64,000 nucleotides of DNA from Candidatus Helarchaeota archaeon (GTDB lineage Archaea; Asgardarchaeota; Lokiarchaeia; Helarchaeales; RDOG01): contig JAHPZH010000003.1 in assembly GCA_019058315.1 (NCBI GenBank), forward strand, positions 454,451 to 518,450, given 5' to 3'. Position numbers and translations under genes: made by a program. Shown piece after piece: positions 42,834-52,381 of this stretch. The notes under the pieces were generated by a model. The model ran no database searches. It was given only the letters and a program-made list of their open reading frames with translations, and was not told the origin of the DNA. The first letter of the stretch is position 1. Each line of letters opens with the position of its first letter.

Positions 42834-45734
42834 TTATTTTAATGCTTTGTCTATTTCCATTGCTGCTCGACGACCATCCGCAACCGACTGAACCACTGTT
42901 CCTGCACCGCGAACGACATCTCCACCTGCATATATATTCGATTTATTTTTAATTTTTAGAGTTTCAGGTTCAACTTCAATTAGTCCAGAATTTCCAAATT
43001 CTTTCTCAAAGTGTTTTGCTAAATCTGCCTCAATCCCTTGACCTACTGCCATAATAATTTCATCAAATTGAAAGTCCTTAAATTTATCTTCGTTGAATTT
43101 AGGAGCAAAATTACCATTTTCGTCAAAGACAGATGTACATTCCATACATGTTAATTTACCATCAGAAAAAGCTTTTGGTCCCCAAGAATTGTGTATTTCA
43201 ATACCAGATTCCAAGATTTCCTCGATTTCTGTTTTTAAAGCAGGCATTTCATCTCGACATTCTAAACAAACCATGGAAACATCCTTGATTCCGCTTTTTT
43301 GCGCAACAGCTATAACATCAGCAGCAACGGAACCTCCCCCAATGACCAATAATTTTCCCTTCACCTCTACTTTGCCATTTTGTCTATAATCCATAATAAA
43401 TGAAAGGGCATCCCTAACTTTAACTTTATCAATACCGGGTATATTCAATTTACGACCTGCCCAAAGACCAGTTGCAATAAATACAGCAGCATATTCCTTT
43501 GATAGCTGTGAGATTGTGATATCTTTACCTAATTCCTTTCCAAACTTGAAATTAATGGTAGAAAGCGAGACCCCTTTAATATCACGTTCAACAGCATCCA
43601 TAGGTAGTCGAAATGGGGGAATTACATTAGTTAGCATACCACCTTTATTTTCTTTCTTTTCAAATAAATCTATTTTATAACCTGAGCGTGCTAAAAAGTA
43701 TGCACACGTCAATCCCGCAGGACCAGCACCTATAATCGCGACTTTTTTACCATTATATGTACTAATACTTTTATCCCATCCATCTTCCCCTGCTCTTTCA
43801 CAAACCCAAGCTTGTAATTGGCCTATTCTTGTAGCCTCATCTGAAAATTCTTTATGATTACAATCTTTTTGACAGAATTTTTCTTGTGGGCATATTAATC
43901 CACAAATTTCACCTAACGGATTCACTTGTCGAATTGATCGTGTAGCACCACTAAAATTATTAGATTCCATCCTCCGCATAAAATTTGATATATCAACTTT
44001 TGCAGGACAGCCTTCAATGCATTTTGCTTCTAAACACCATTGACATTCCATAGCTACCCGTCTTGCTTTTTGATCATCTAGTTTTTCTTCAATGGCTGGC
44101 AATAGTGAACGAGGTTTACCCTCCACAAAATTAACATAGTTTTTCGTGAACTTTTGGTTTTTATAGATTTTTTTTCCTTCGCTTTTTAGTACCATATTTG
44201 CACCACCTACGGCTGAAAGTGTGGTAGATACTACACCTTCTCCCATAGTTGTGCTATCTCCTACAAAAAAAAGATTTTTAAATTCACTTTTCGCACTGGG
44301 TCGCTTGAGTAAATGTTGACCAATAGCTTGTTTTGGACCTCCTATTGAACCGAACTCCCTTAAAGTAAATCGCTCTATGGTAGTAGGAGTTCCGACTTGT
44401 ATATCAATTATGTTTTCTTTCAGATGAGGAAAATATTTTTCAAGATCACCTAATATACGATTAGTCTCTTTCTCTTTTAATTTGTAATATTCTTCAGATT
44501 GATATTTTGGATCTCCAAGTTTTGGAAACTCCTCGAATAATTCAGCAATTACGGTTATTGAGTGAGTACCTTTGGGGCAGATTGAAGGGTCCTCTAAAGA
44601 TGGAATATACAAAACTGCCACTCCACCTTCATAATTAGAAATATCTTCTATGTACATTTCAATGGATCGCGCACCAGGTGGAATAGCTTCTTCATTAACT
44701 GCAATATACATTACTAATGCGCTCAAAGTGGGTTTAAATGAGTTTGCCCAATCAATCTTTTTTTGTGTTAAATGTTTTTTATTGATGAGTTTATTGTAAT
44801 TTTGCCAAATAGAAGTATCAGAAATCACATATTTTGAATGGATTTCTGAGCCATCATCAAGTCGAACACCATAAGCAGTTTTATTTTTAATTAGGATTTC
44901 TTCTACTTTATGTCTATATAGTGCTTTCCCCCCATATCGTTCATATGCTCGTTCAATTGCATTGGGTAACATCTGTGGAGAACCTTGGGGATAGCAAGCT
45001 CCGCCATGATAAGGGATAGAGAATATTGCAGCTGCTAATAAAACAGGGGTCTCTTCAACCTTAGTAGTTAACATGAGAGAAAGAAGCATGTCATAAAATG
45101 TTTTGATTTTAATATCATCCCCAAGGAATTCATCAATGACAGATTTCATATCTTTGTTCATCATTCTTAATAATTTTATAGCACCGATAGGATCTTTAAA
45201 AAACATTTTCATTTTATCAGTAATTGATTGCTCTGATACGGGAATTGGTGAGTCTAATTTCATGAGAATTTGATAAGAATTTTCGAGATATTCATAAAAA
45301 TCATGTAATCCTTTTTCATGTTCCGGAAATGCAGCAACTAATTCCTTAAAAAAGCGATCAAAATCTTTCCAGAAAATAACTTGAGCTAATTTATCCCCTC
45401 TTGGAAAATTACAACGATATATTGAATCATGTTGAATTACATTAATGGGTTCTTCAAGAACATTCATTATATATTTATGTGGGGTGAATCCTTCTTGAAG
45501 AACTTCAGGATCTCCAGAACCCCAGCCAAACAATAATGCGGCACCAACATCAAATGATTGCCCTTTCATTTTTAGAGAGGTACAAGCTCCACCAGGGAGA
45601 TAATGTTGCTCTATTAATAAAGTATCAATACCCTTTTTCGCAAGAAGTGCAGCTGCAGTAATGCCCCCAATGCCAGCACCTACTACGATACAATCATATT
45701 TATCTTTAATTACAGCATTATTAATTATCTTCAA
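42834..45734 (-). CDS. Fusion of a CrtI-like FAD oxidoreductase and an NfnL/GltD-like NAD(P)H oxidoreductase
   Basis: This 966-residue protein joins two enzymes. Residues 1 to about 530 form a phytoene-desaturase/carotenoid-isomerase-like (CrtI, CrtISO) flavoprotein, with VGAGIGGITAAALL at the start and LFFVGDSTTMGEGV at its end. Residues about 550-966 are a GltD/NfnL-like unit: Cys-rich Fe-S motifs (CQWCLEAKCIEGCP and CGLICPQEKFCQKDC), an FAD site (AIIGAGPAGLTCAY), an NAD(P) site (VIGGGSVAADVI) and the closing IYAGGDVVRGAGTVVQS. The second half could pass electrons from NAD(P)H to the first. CrtI-type enzymes reduce or oxidise isoprenoid chains, so saturation of archaeal lipid chains is one possible role; this is inference. 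Confidence 0.88.
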   Translation of the reverse strand: MKIINNAVIKDKYDCIVVGAGIGGITAAALLAKKGIDTLLIEQHYLPGGACTSLKMKGQSFDVGAALLFGWGSGDPEVLQEGFTPHKYIMNVLEEPINVIQHDSIYRCNFPRGDKLAQVIFWKDFDRFFKELVAAFPEHEKGLHDFYEYLENSYQILMKLDSPIPVSEQSITDKMKMFFKDPIGAIKLLRMMNKDMKSVIDEFLGDDIKIKTFYDMLLSLMLTTKVEETPVLLAAAIFSIPYHGGACYPQGSPQMLPNAIERAYERYGGKALYRHKVEEILIKNKTAYGVRLDDGSEIHSKYVISDTSIWQNYNKLINKKHLTQKKIDWANSFKPTLSALVMYIAVNEEAIPPGARSIEMYIEDISNYEGGVAVLYIPSLEDPSICPKGTHSITVIAELFEEFPKLGDPKYQSEEYYKLKEKETNRILGDLEKYFPHLKENIIDIQVGTPTTIERFTLREFGSIGGPKQAIGQHLLKRPSAKSEFKNLFFVGDSTTMGEGVVSTTLSAVGGANMVLKSEGKKIYKNQKFTKNYVNFVEGKPRSLLPAIEEKLDDQKARRVAMECQWCLEAKCIEGCPAKVDISNFMRRMESNNFSGATRSIRQVNPLGEICGLICPQEKFCQKDCNHKEFSDEATRIGQLQAWVCERAGEDGWDKSISTYNGKKVAIIGAGPAGLTCAYFLARSGYKIDLFEKKENKGGMLTNVIPPFRLPMDAVERDIKGVSLSTINFKFGKELGKDITISQLSKEYAAVFIATGLWAGRKLNIPGIDKVKVRDALSFIMDYRQNGKVEVKGKLLVIGGGSVAADVIAVAQKSGIKDVSMVCLECRDEMPALKTEIEEILESGIEIHNSWGPKAFSDGKLTCMECTSVFDENGNFAPKFNEDKFKDFQFDEIIMAVGQGIEADLAKHFEKEFGNSGLIEVEPETLKIKNKSNIYAGGDVVRGAGTVVQSVADGRRAAMEIDKALK

Positions 45735-45800
45735 ATAAAATAACCTTCAAATAAATTTTAATTTTATTTTCATAAATAAGAAAAGAAGGGGTTATCTTAA

Positions 45801-47834
45801 TTAATACCTTTTAAAAACAGGCAAGATCAAGTGTGAGGGATGTTTAGAGTCATGAAATATTTTTTGATTTGCGATTATGTAACCCGTTTCATTTTTTTCT
45901 CCTGCAAGATTTGAGTTTACATCGAATCTTGGAAAATTACTTGATGAAATTTCAATTCTAATTTTGTGATCTTTACGAAAATAAATACCAACGGCACCTA
46001 TTGGAATTTCGTACTTATAGATTTTGTCAGGTTCCAGTAAAGAAGGATTTTTCAACCCCTCACGAAATCGAGCCCTTACTCCATTATCCACAATGTTTAT
46101 TGCTTTTTTATCATTATAAACTTCTACTAATTTAACTGTAAAATCAGTATCTTTCGCAGATGATGATGCATAAAATACAATTTTTACATCTCCTATAACT
46201 TCTAATCCTTGTCTCAATTTATCTGTTGTAAATACTAATACATCCTTTCTTTCTTCTATTTTAACTTGATTAAGAGGGCCACTTTTCAAATTTAAAAATC
46301 GTCCACCATGTGTAACAACCGGGTTAGATGGATCAAAATCATATGAATCTGGAGGTTCATCTTTAGGTTCTAATCCTGAAAGACCACCATTTTCAAATCG
46401 TGAATTTGCTTTTCCGTTTGAATGTAAATATAATTTCAATTCTGAACAATCGGGTGGCCATTTACTGAAATGTCGCCAAATTTTCTTATTTAAAATATAT
46501 AAGCGTAATGGAGGGATTTTTGATAAGTCCTTTCCATTTTTTTTCAGCCAGTATTCATACCACCAAAATGGGAAGAAATTTTGATATAATGCGAACATTT
46601 CCTTTGTATCGGGCGAGGAGGGGATTCGAGAATCAGAAGTCATAAAATCCATACCACCATGAGCACCAGGACCAACGATCATCTTGAAATTTTTCTTGAA
46701 ATATTCTGGAGAGTTTTTTTGTATTAACTTTAAGTCCTTGAAATATTGTTCGATGAACATATCATACCAAGATCCGATTACAAGCATGGGAGTTTCTATT
46801 TTTTCGCCATTAAATCCGAAAGCATAAGGTAGATAATCATAATTTGCATTTAACCGTCTTTTTAATATTGTTTCTCTCATAAACTTTTTTAAATCACCAT
46901 GATCTTTTTCATTAAATTTAGCATTCAAATCATAAGTATCATTAATTAATTTGGTCACTTCATCCTCATCTGTTATTTTTTCAAGATCTTCCAAGTGCAA
47001 TAGAAATCTTTTTGTATCTAATGGGTCGTTGTATAAACTTGCTAATGGATTTCGATATAATGTGTTAGAAAGTTGTTCATCTTGTGAAAAAGCTTTTATT
47101 GAAGGATCTTTTTGAGTTATCATTAAAATCAAATTGTAGACGGTAACGCCCATCCCAAGTAAGTTCATACCTTGTGGATGATATAGAACGCTTGTATAAG
47201 AGTTTTGAGCTGGGCTTGCGCATGTTAGCATACCCTTATTGTCCCAAGATACAGACAACTGGGTTAAGCCTAAGAAACTAATACCCCACATTCCGATCTT
47301 CCCATTATACCAAAATCTTTCTGTAATCCATTTTAGGGTTTCTAAACCATCCGGTCGAAGGTAGAATGTGACAGCTAGGGTACCATATTCAGAGCTGGAG
47401 GCGCAACCACGCATGTCTTGGAGAACTGTGACATATCCTTTGGAAGCAAATAGATATCCGAGTATACTGACTAGATCTTTCCAATATGGCAGTCGGACTA
47501 GCATAGTTGGTGCTTTAAATCTATCCTCGAATACAGGTTTTGGTAAAAATATATCGGTGGCAAGTTTTGCGCCATCGTGCATAGTTAATAAGTGTTCTTT
47601 TAATCGAACAACATTATATTTAGGAGTACCGAGGCCTAATAGTCGCCCTATAGAACCACCAAAATATTTAAACATTTTTAATAAGGGAGCTTGAATATAA
47701 TTCATGAGGTTCATTGAACGTTGGATAAGATTATCCATAAATTTACCCATTAAACTATCTTTTAGAAATGGAGGAACGTCTAAAACAAATTCCACATCAG
47801 AGCTATTAAACAAATCTTCTTTCTCCTTACTCAT
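45801..47834 (-). CDS. X-Pro dipeptidyl-peptidase S15/CocE-NonD-type hydrolase
   Basis: This protein of about 677 residues is an alpha/beta hydrolase of the S15/CocE type. The catalytic domain contains TMHDGAKLATDIFLP near its start, the nucleophile elbow GMWGISFLGLTQLS, and VGPGAHGGMD with the active-site His. A C-terminal jelly-roll domain (PLNQVKIEERKDVLVFTTD, DFTVKLVEVY, HKIRIEISSSNFPRFD) is also present, as in cocaine esterase and glutaryl-7-ACA acylase. About 80 extra N-terminal residues lack a signal peptide. It hydrolyses an ester or amide; substrate unknown. The ATG at 47834 is chosen over an in-frame GTG at 47846. Confidence 0.88.
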   Translation of the reverse strand: MSKEKEDLFNSSDVEFVLDVPPFLKDSLMGKFMDNLIQRSMNLMNYIQAPLLKMFKYFGGSIGRLLGLGTPKYNVVRLKEHLLTMHDGAKLATDIFLPKPVFEDRFKAPTMLVRLPYWKDLVSILGYLFASKGYVTVLQDMRGCASSSEYGTLAVTFYLRPDGLETLKWITERFWYNGKIGMWGISFLGLTQLSVSWDNKGMLTCASPAQNSYTSVLYHPQGMNLLGMGVTVYNLILMITQKDPSIKAFSQDEQLSNTLYRNPLASLYNDPLDTKRFLLHLEDLEKITDEDEVTKLINDTYDLNAKFNEKDHGDLKKFMRETILKRRLNANYDYLPYAFGFNGEKIETPMLVIGSWYDMFIEQYFKDLKLIQKNSPEYFKKNFKMIVGPGAHGGMDFMTSDSRIPSSPDTKEMFALYQNFFPFWWYEYWLKKNGKDLSKIPPLRLYILNKKIWRHFSKWPPDCSELKLYLHSNGKANSRFENGGLSGLEPKDEPPDSYDFDPSNPVVTHGGRFLNLKSGPLNQVKIEERKDVLVFTTDKLRQGLEVIGDVKIVFYASSSAKDTDFTVKLVEVYNDKKAINIVDNGVRARFREGLKNPSLLEPDKIYKYEIPIGAVGIYFRKDHKIRIEISSSNFPRFDVNSNLAGEKNETGYIIANQKIFHDSKHPSHLILPVFKRY

Positions 47835-48064
47835 AAATAGCAACACCTAAAAATGAATTAAAAAGTAAATATACAAAGAATAAATCAAACAAAAAAACTT
47901 AACAATTTATAATTAAAAAGTTTTCAATTTTTATAATTTGATAAATGTAATAGCATATAAAGGCATATATTCATTAGAAACAAATTACTAAATGTTATAA
48001 TTTTTGATATGAAGTTATTATATTAAATCGATAGATTTCTACATGAACAATTTAAGAAAATGAT

Positions 48065-48430
48065 TTAATTAGGAATTTTTTCTGATTTCGAATGGGCAAA
48101 CCGAATCCACCCAACTAATATTAGGATTATTGATACAATAATTGTTGAGATTATAACCCAAAATGTGATTTTTGCAGCTATTAGGTGCTTGTGTGATGAT
48201 TGTATCATATTAATGCAACCTATTAAAAAAATAGGGAATTCTTTAATCTCTTCAGAGTTTGATAACAACATAATAGTTAATACGCAATCATTACTACCAA
48301 ATCCCATTCTTAGAAGATTCGAATAATAATTATGCTGTGCCAAGATATAAAGAAGAACAGGAATTCCAGATGCGATTATAAGCCCAATAATTCCAATAGC
48401 TCTCCATTTATTGTGAATAATATTTCCCAT
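48065..48430 (-). CDS. Small membrane protein of unknown function
   Basis: This 121-residue protein has two clear membrane helices (residues about 10-30 and 90-112) separated by a polar stretch with single Cys residues (GSNDCVLTI, LIGCINMI). The orientation suggests an external loop. It is not recognised. It lies between the S15 hydrolase and the divergent GH51 gene. Confidence 0.55.
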   Translation of the reverse strand: MGNIIHNKWRAIGIIGLIIASGIPVLLYILAQHNYYSNLLRMGFGSNDCVLTIMLLSNSEEIKEFPIFLIGCINMIQSSHKHLIAAKITFWVIISTIIVSIILILVGWIRFAHSKSEKIPN

Positions 48431-48497
48431 ATTATTCTCTCCATTTACTTTATAATTGAATTTAAGAAACCGCTTGTATTATTATACTACGACAATA

Positions 48498-48506
48498 CTT
48501 ATAAAC
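48498..48506 (+). promoter_or_regulatory. TATA box candidate for the GH51 gene
   Basis: CTTATAAAC lies about 56-64 bases before the start codon at 48562, in the divergent region with the membrane protein. It matches the archaeal TATA consensus. The gene also has AAAGGAATT just before its ATG. Confidence 0.45.
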
Positions 48507-48561
48507 TTATCTGATGGAAGCATTTTAATAACAATTAAAAAATAATTGGAAAGGAATTAAA

Positions 48562-50112
48562 ATGTCAAGAGAAAATAATATTGTTGTTGACGTAGAATCG
48601 AAGAAAAAATCAATAAATCCGATGATTTATAGCAATTTTATCGAACATTTAGGGGAATGTATTCATAATGGAATATGGGCATATGATCCCGTTAATGTAC
48701 CTTTATTTAAAGGAAATCCGAAATTAAAAGGGATGAGAGAAGATGTTTTTAATGCAGTAAAAAATCTAAAACCGACTGTATTAAGGGCATTTGGAGGATG
48801 TTATTCTGATGTCTATCATTGGAAGGATGCAATTGGTTCAAGGGATTCACGAAAAACAGTTAAAAATATAGCTTGGAACGATCCAAATTTGCTTCCAGAA
48901 GGTACTGGTCCTGATATTGAGAATCAATTTGGTATTGATGAATTCCTAACTTTATGTGAAGAAATTAGTGCAAAACCCTATCTTAATGTGAATTATGGAA
49001 CTGGAACTCCCGAAGAGGCTGCCGATTGGGTAGAATATTGTAATTGTTCCACCAATACAAAATATGGTGCATTAAGAGCGAAATATAGGAGAAAAGAACC
49101 ATATAATGTCCAATTTTGGGGGATTGCTAACGAAATTTACGGTTTTTGGGAAAGAGGCTATGAAAAAAAACCGGAAAATTATGCAAAAAAATATCTCGAA
49201 TTCGCTAAACAAATGAGAGAAAAAGATCCCACAATTAAACTTTTTGCTTGTGGTTGGGAAAATTCAAAATGGAATCAAACATTACTAAAAAATATCGGAG
49301 AAGATTGGGTTGATTATTTAACTATACATCGATATTTTCCAAATCTTTTTGCAAAAGCTTCTGGAGAAAAACATCCAGACAAACCAAAATGTTATCATGC
49401 ACTAATGGCATCAGCCCCCTTAATTGAGCAATATATTAACCACACTTGGGAAGATATTATTACAGCTTTGGGAAAAAATACTCATGTTAGGATTGCATTC
49501 GACGAATGGGGTGTCTGGTATGTGTTTAAAGATGTGATAAAATCAAATTATAACTTACAAGACGGGCTATGGACAGCTTTGGTCTTGATGAACTTTCAAA
49601 AAATGTCGGATAAATGCCCGATGGCTAATTGGTCGCAACTTGTAAATTGTCTTGGTGCTATTCAAACTGATCCTGATGGTTTAATTCTTACTCCGATTTA
49701 TTTGGCATTAAAACTCTTTAAAGATCATACATACTATAATTTAATAGAAGACTTGGACATTAAGTGCGAAACATTTGATTCTCGCAGATACGGACGTATC
49801 CCAAAGAGTGAAAACGTTCCATATATAGATTGTAATGCTACCATTAATGATAAAGAGGATAAACTTTCGATTATGTTTGTTAATAAACATTTCACAAATA
49901 ATTTAATTGTCAATCTTGAACTTAAGAGTTTTAACCCTTCCGAACAAGGAGAAATTATAGAATTAAATAGTGAATCTCCCTTTGATTATAATACGATAGA
50001 AAATCGAAATAAAATTAAATTAAAACATAAAAAAGTTGAGGAATGCAAATCTAAAATGACTCTTGAATTACCTGCACATTCGGTAGTGCTTTTGAAATTA
50101 AATAAAAAATAA
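48562..50112 (+). CDS. GH51 alpha-L-arabinofuranosidase
   Basis: This 516-residue protein matches intracellular GH51 arabinofuranosidases, which release arabinose from arabinan, arabinoxylan or other oligosaccharides. The acid/base is Glu191 in GIANEIYGFW and the nucleophile is Glu315 in FDEWGVWY. MIYSNFIEHLGECIHNGIW, PTVLRAFGGCYSDVYHW and NVNYGTGTPEEAADWVEYCN are characteristic blocks, and a C-terminal beta-sandwich follows. No signal peptide is present. An aldo/keto reductase follows 28 bp later on the same strand and may act on the freed sugar, although this pairing is not proof of a pathway. Confidence 0.92.
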   Translation: MSRENNIVVDVESKKKSINPMIYSNFIEHLGECIHNGIWAYDPVNVPLFKGNPKLKGMREDVFNAVKNLKPTVLRAFGGCYSDVYHWKDAIGSRDSRKTVKNIAWNDPNLLPEGTGPDIENQFGIDEFLTLCEEISAKPYLNVNYGTGTPEEAADWVEYCNCSTNTKYGALRAKYRRKEPYNVQFWGIANEIYGFWERGYEKKPENYAKKYLEFAKQMREKDPTIKLFACGWENSKWNQTLLKNIGEDWVDYLTIHRYFPNLFAKASGEKHPDKPKCYHALMASAPLIEQYINHTWEDIITALGKNTHVRIAFDEWGVWYVFKDVIKSNYNLQDGLWTALVLMNFQKMSDKCPMANWSQLVNCLGAIQTDPDGLILTPIYLALKLFKDHTYYNLIEDLDIKCETFDSRRYGRIPKSENVPYIDCNATINDKEDKLSIMFVNKHFTNNLIVNLELKSFNPSEQGEIIELNSESPFDYNTIENRNKIKLKHKKVEECKSKMTLELPAHSVVLLKLNKK

Positions 50113-50140
50113 AATATGAAATAATCATAAAGGTGTATTC

Positions 50141-51109
50141 ATGAAATTTGTAGAATTAGGAAAAAATAAGGAAAAAGTATCTGCCATTGGTTTAGGAACT
50201 TGGCAATTTGGGACTAAAGGATGGGGATATGGTAAAGAATTTGATAAAATAACCGCGATTAATATAACAAACCTTGCAATTGACAACGGAGTTAACTTAT
50301 TAGATACAGCAGAGCTATATGGAGATGGGATTTCTGAAAAAATTGTGGGTGAAGCTATAAAGGACAGGCGTGACGAAGTATTTATTGCGACTAAAGTTGC
50401 TCCTTATAATACTGGCTATAGAAGCTTAAAAAAATCTTGTGAGCGTAGTTTAAATAAATTAGGAATAAAAACTATTGATTTATATCAAATTCACTGGCCA
50501 AATCCTCTCTTAAGTACAAGACGCACCATAAAAGCGATGGATGAGCTTGTTGATGAGGGAAAAATTCGTTATATTGGTGTAAGTAATTTTTCAATTGGAA
50601 GATTAAAGAAAGCTCAAGAGCTGACAAAACATGAAATTGTTTCTAATCAAGTCAGTTATAGTCTTGCTAACTTAAAGGTAGAAGAAAAACTTTTGCCATT
50701 TTCTAAAGAATCAGGAGTAAAGATTATAGCTTACTCACCTCTGGCTCAAGGATTGCTAACAGGAAAATATACACCAGAAACTCCTTTGAAAACTGGGGGA
50801 GTGAGGAGAATTAATAATCTTTTTCGCCCCCGTAATTTGAAAAAGGCAATGCCCTTGATTAATAAATTAAAAGAAGTTGGAGAAAAATATAACCGAACCG
50901 CAGCACAAGTATCTTTAAATTTTCTAATATCTGATGATTCTGTGATAGCAATTCCAGGAGCTAAGAATGAAACACAATTAATGTCTAATATTGGAGCTGC
51001 TGACTTCGAACTTGAAAGAAATGATATTGATGAATTAAGAAAAGTTGCAGAGCAATTTGAACCGACTAAAATAGGTTCTCTTCAATGGATAGCAGGAATA
51101 CAAAGTTGA
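50141..51109 (+). CDS. Aldo/keto reductase
   Basis: This 322-residue protein is a second aldo/keto reductase. The tetrad is present: Asp and Tyr in LLDTAELYGDGISE, Lys in ATKVAPY, and His in YQIHWPNP. YIGVSNFSIGRL and IAYSPLAQGLLTGKY follow, and IAIPGAKNETQLMSN marks the cofactor-binding end. It is preceded by AAAGGTGT and lies 28 bp after the arabinofuranosidase. A role in pentose reduction is possible given that neighbour; the family is broad. Confidence 0.92.
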   Translation: MKFVELGKNKEKVSAIGLGTWQFGTKGWGYGKEFDKITAINITNLAIDNGVNLLDTAELYGDGISEKIVGEAIKDRRDEVFIATKVAPYNTGYRSLKKSCERSLNKLGIKTIDLYQIHWPNPLLSTRRTIKAMDELVDEGKIRYIGVSNFSIGRLKKAQELTKHEIVSNQVSYSLANLKVEEKLLPFSKESGVKIIAYSPLAQGLLTGKYTPETPLKTGGVRRINNLFRPRNLKKAMPLINKLKEVGEKYNRTAAQVSLNFLISDDSVIAIPGAKNETQLMSNIGAADFELERNDIDELRKVAEQFEPTKIGSLQWIAGIQS

Positions 51110-51152
51110 CTTATTTTTAATATTTATAACACTTTAATCTGTTTTTCATATT

Positions 51153-52286
51153 TTGGAGTTGTTTAAAATAAAATTAATTAACATTGCAGAATTTCTTGCA
51201 AAACAAGCATCCTCACGTTTTCCGGATAAGATTGCTATTATTGCGGTATATGGATCTGTGGCTTTAGGAACAGAACGGGAGTATTCTGATATTGATATGT
51301 ATGCTATTGTAGATAATGAAGCAGATACTGATCTACCTTGGAATTTTATTTTTCAAAATCAAACTATCGAATTTTGGAAGATGGACTGGCAAGTAGCAGA
51401 ACAAATTGCTTTAGGAAATAGAGAAACAAACCCTTGGGCGGTTTCAGCTTCTTTGTTTATAAATAATAAAATACTTTATGCCCGATCTGAGACAGATAGG
51501 GCACATTTTGACTCTATATGTAAAAAAATTAAACGATCAGAAAAAGACAATATCGAACAAATAATGAGTATCTTCAATAAAGGTTATTCAACTATTGAAC
51601 AAATTTGGCTTGCAAAAAAGAATGATGATTTGGCTTCGGCAAGATGGGCAGTTTGGAATCTAATAAATCACACAGTAGCATGTCTTTCATTAATAAATAA
51701 TACTTTTCTCATGAAGAATTGGGGAAAGAATTTGCAAGAAGTGTTTGAGCTCCCAATTTTACCCGAAAACTATTCGAATCAAGTCCAAATTCTCAGCAAG
51801 TCATCAAATTTTGATGAAATGATGTCTATAGGACGAGAATTAATATCCAATTTCCGCAAATTAATCCTTGAAAAACAAAATAAAATTAATCTCTCCATTA
51901 GTAACCAAAAAGATATCTTTTGGAATAATTACATCGGTATTAAATCTTATTTAAATAAAATTCGCTCATCTTGTAAAGAAAAAGACTTAATCTCAGTTAG
52001 TTATACTGCTACTGAACTTCAAATTGTGATTGCTGAACAAATTGCTATTTTTGAAAAACAGATTGCTATTGATGCATATAATTTTAATTCATTTAAGGAA
52101 TTAAAATCATATTATGAGCAATTAAGATTACCTGACCTAATGTTAAGCATTTCAAAGGGGGATTTAAAACAAATTGAACAAGATATAAATGTCATTGATT
52201 CTCGGCTTGAGCAATATTATAGGAACCAAGGTTTTGATTTTATTTCTTTTAGAGATTGGGGTGAATTAGAAACTTATTTCAAATAA
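51153..52286 (+). CDS. Nucleotidyltransferase-fold protein with HEPN-like helical C terminus
   Basis: This 377-residue protein has a nucleotidyltransferase core at residues about 20-90: YGSVALGTEREYSDIDMYAIV carries the G-S motif and D-x-D metal ligands. A helical region with a HEPN-like look follows (SARWAVWNLINHTVACLSLINN), then a further helical half. The resemblance is to kanamycin nucleotidyltransferase and other minimal NTases; the substrate may be a small molecule or a nucleic acid. The start is TTG. It is unlikely to be a toxin-antitoxin pair because both parts lie in one chain. Confidence 0.75.
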   Translation: MELFKIKLINIAEFLAKQASSRFPDKIAIIAVYGSVALGTEREYSDIDMYAIVDNEADTDLPWNFIFQNQTIEFWKMDWQVAEQIALGNRETNPWAVSASLFINNKILYARSETDRAHFDSICKKIKRSEKDNIEQIMSIFNKGYSTIEQIWLAKKNDDLASARWAVWNLINHTVACLSLINNTFLMKNWGKNLQEVFELPILPENYSNQVQILSKSSNFDEMMSIGRELISNFRKLILEKQNKINLSISNQKDIFWNNYIGIKSYLNKIRSSCKEKDLISVSYTATELQIVIAEQIAIFEKQIAIDAYNFNSFKELKSYYEQLRLPDLMLSISKGDLKQIEQDINVIDSRLEQYYRNQGFDFISFRDWGELETYFK

Positions 52287-52381
52287 TAGATAATGAAATC
52301 AAAATTTTTTTAAAACGAGAGGTATTCGTGAAATAAAGAATATTGTATTATGAGTTAAAACTTTTTTGTCAATGATTAAAT

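Noticed and set aside
51153..52286. Nucleotidyltransferase/HEPN gene considered as a toxin-antitoxin system
   Set aside because: Both parts are in one chain of 377 residues, with no separate HEPN gene or RNase motif seen nearby.
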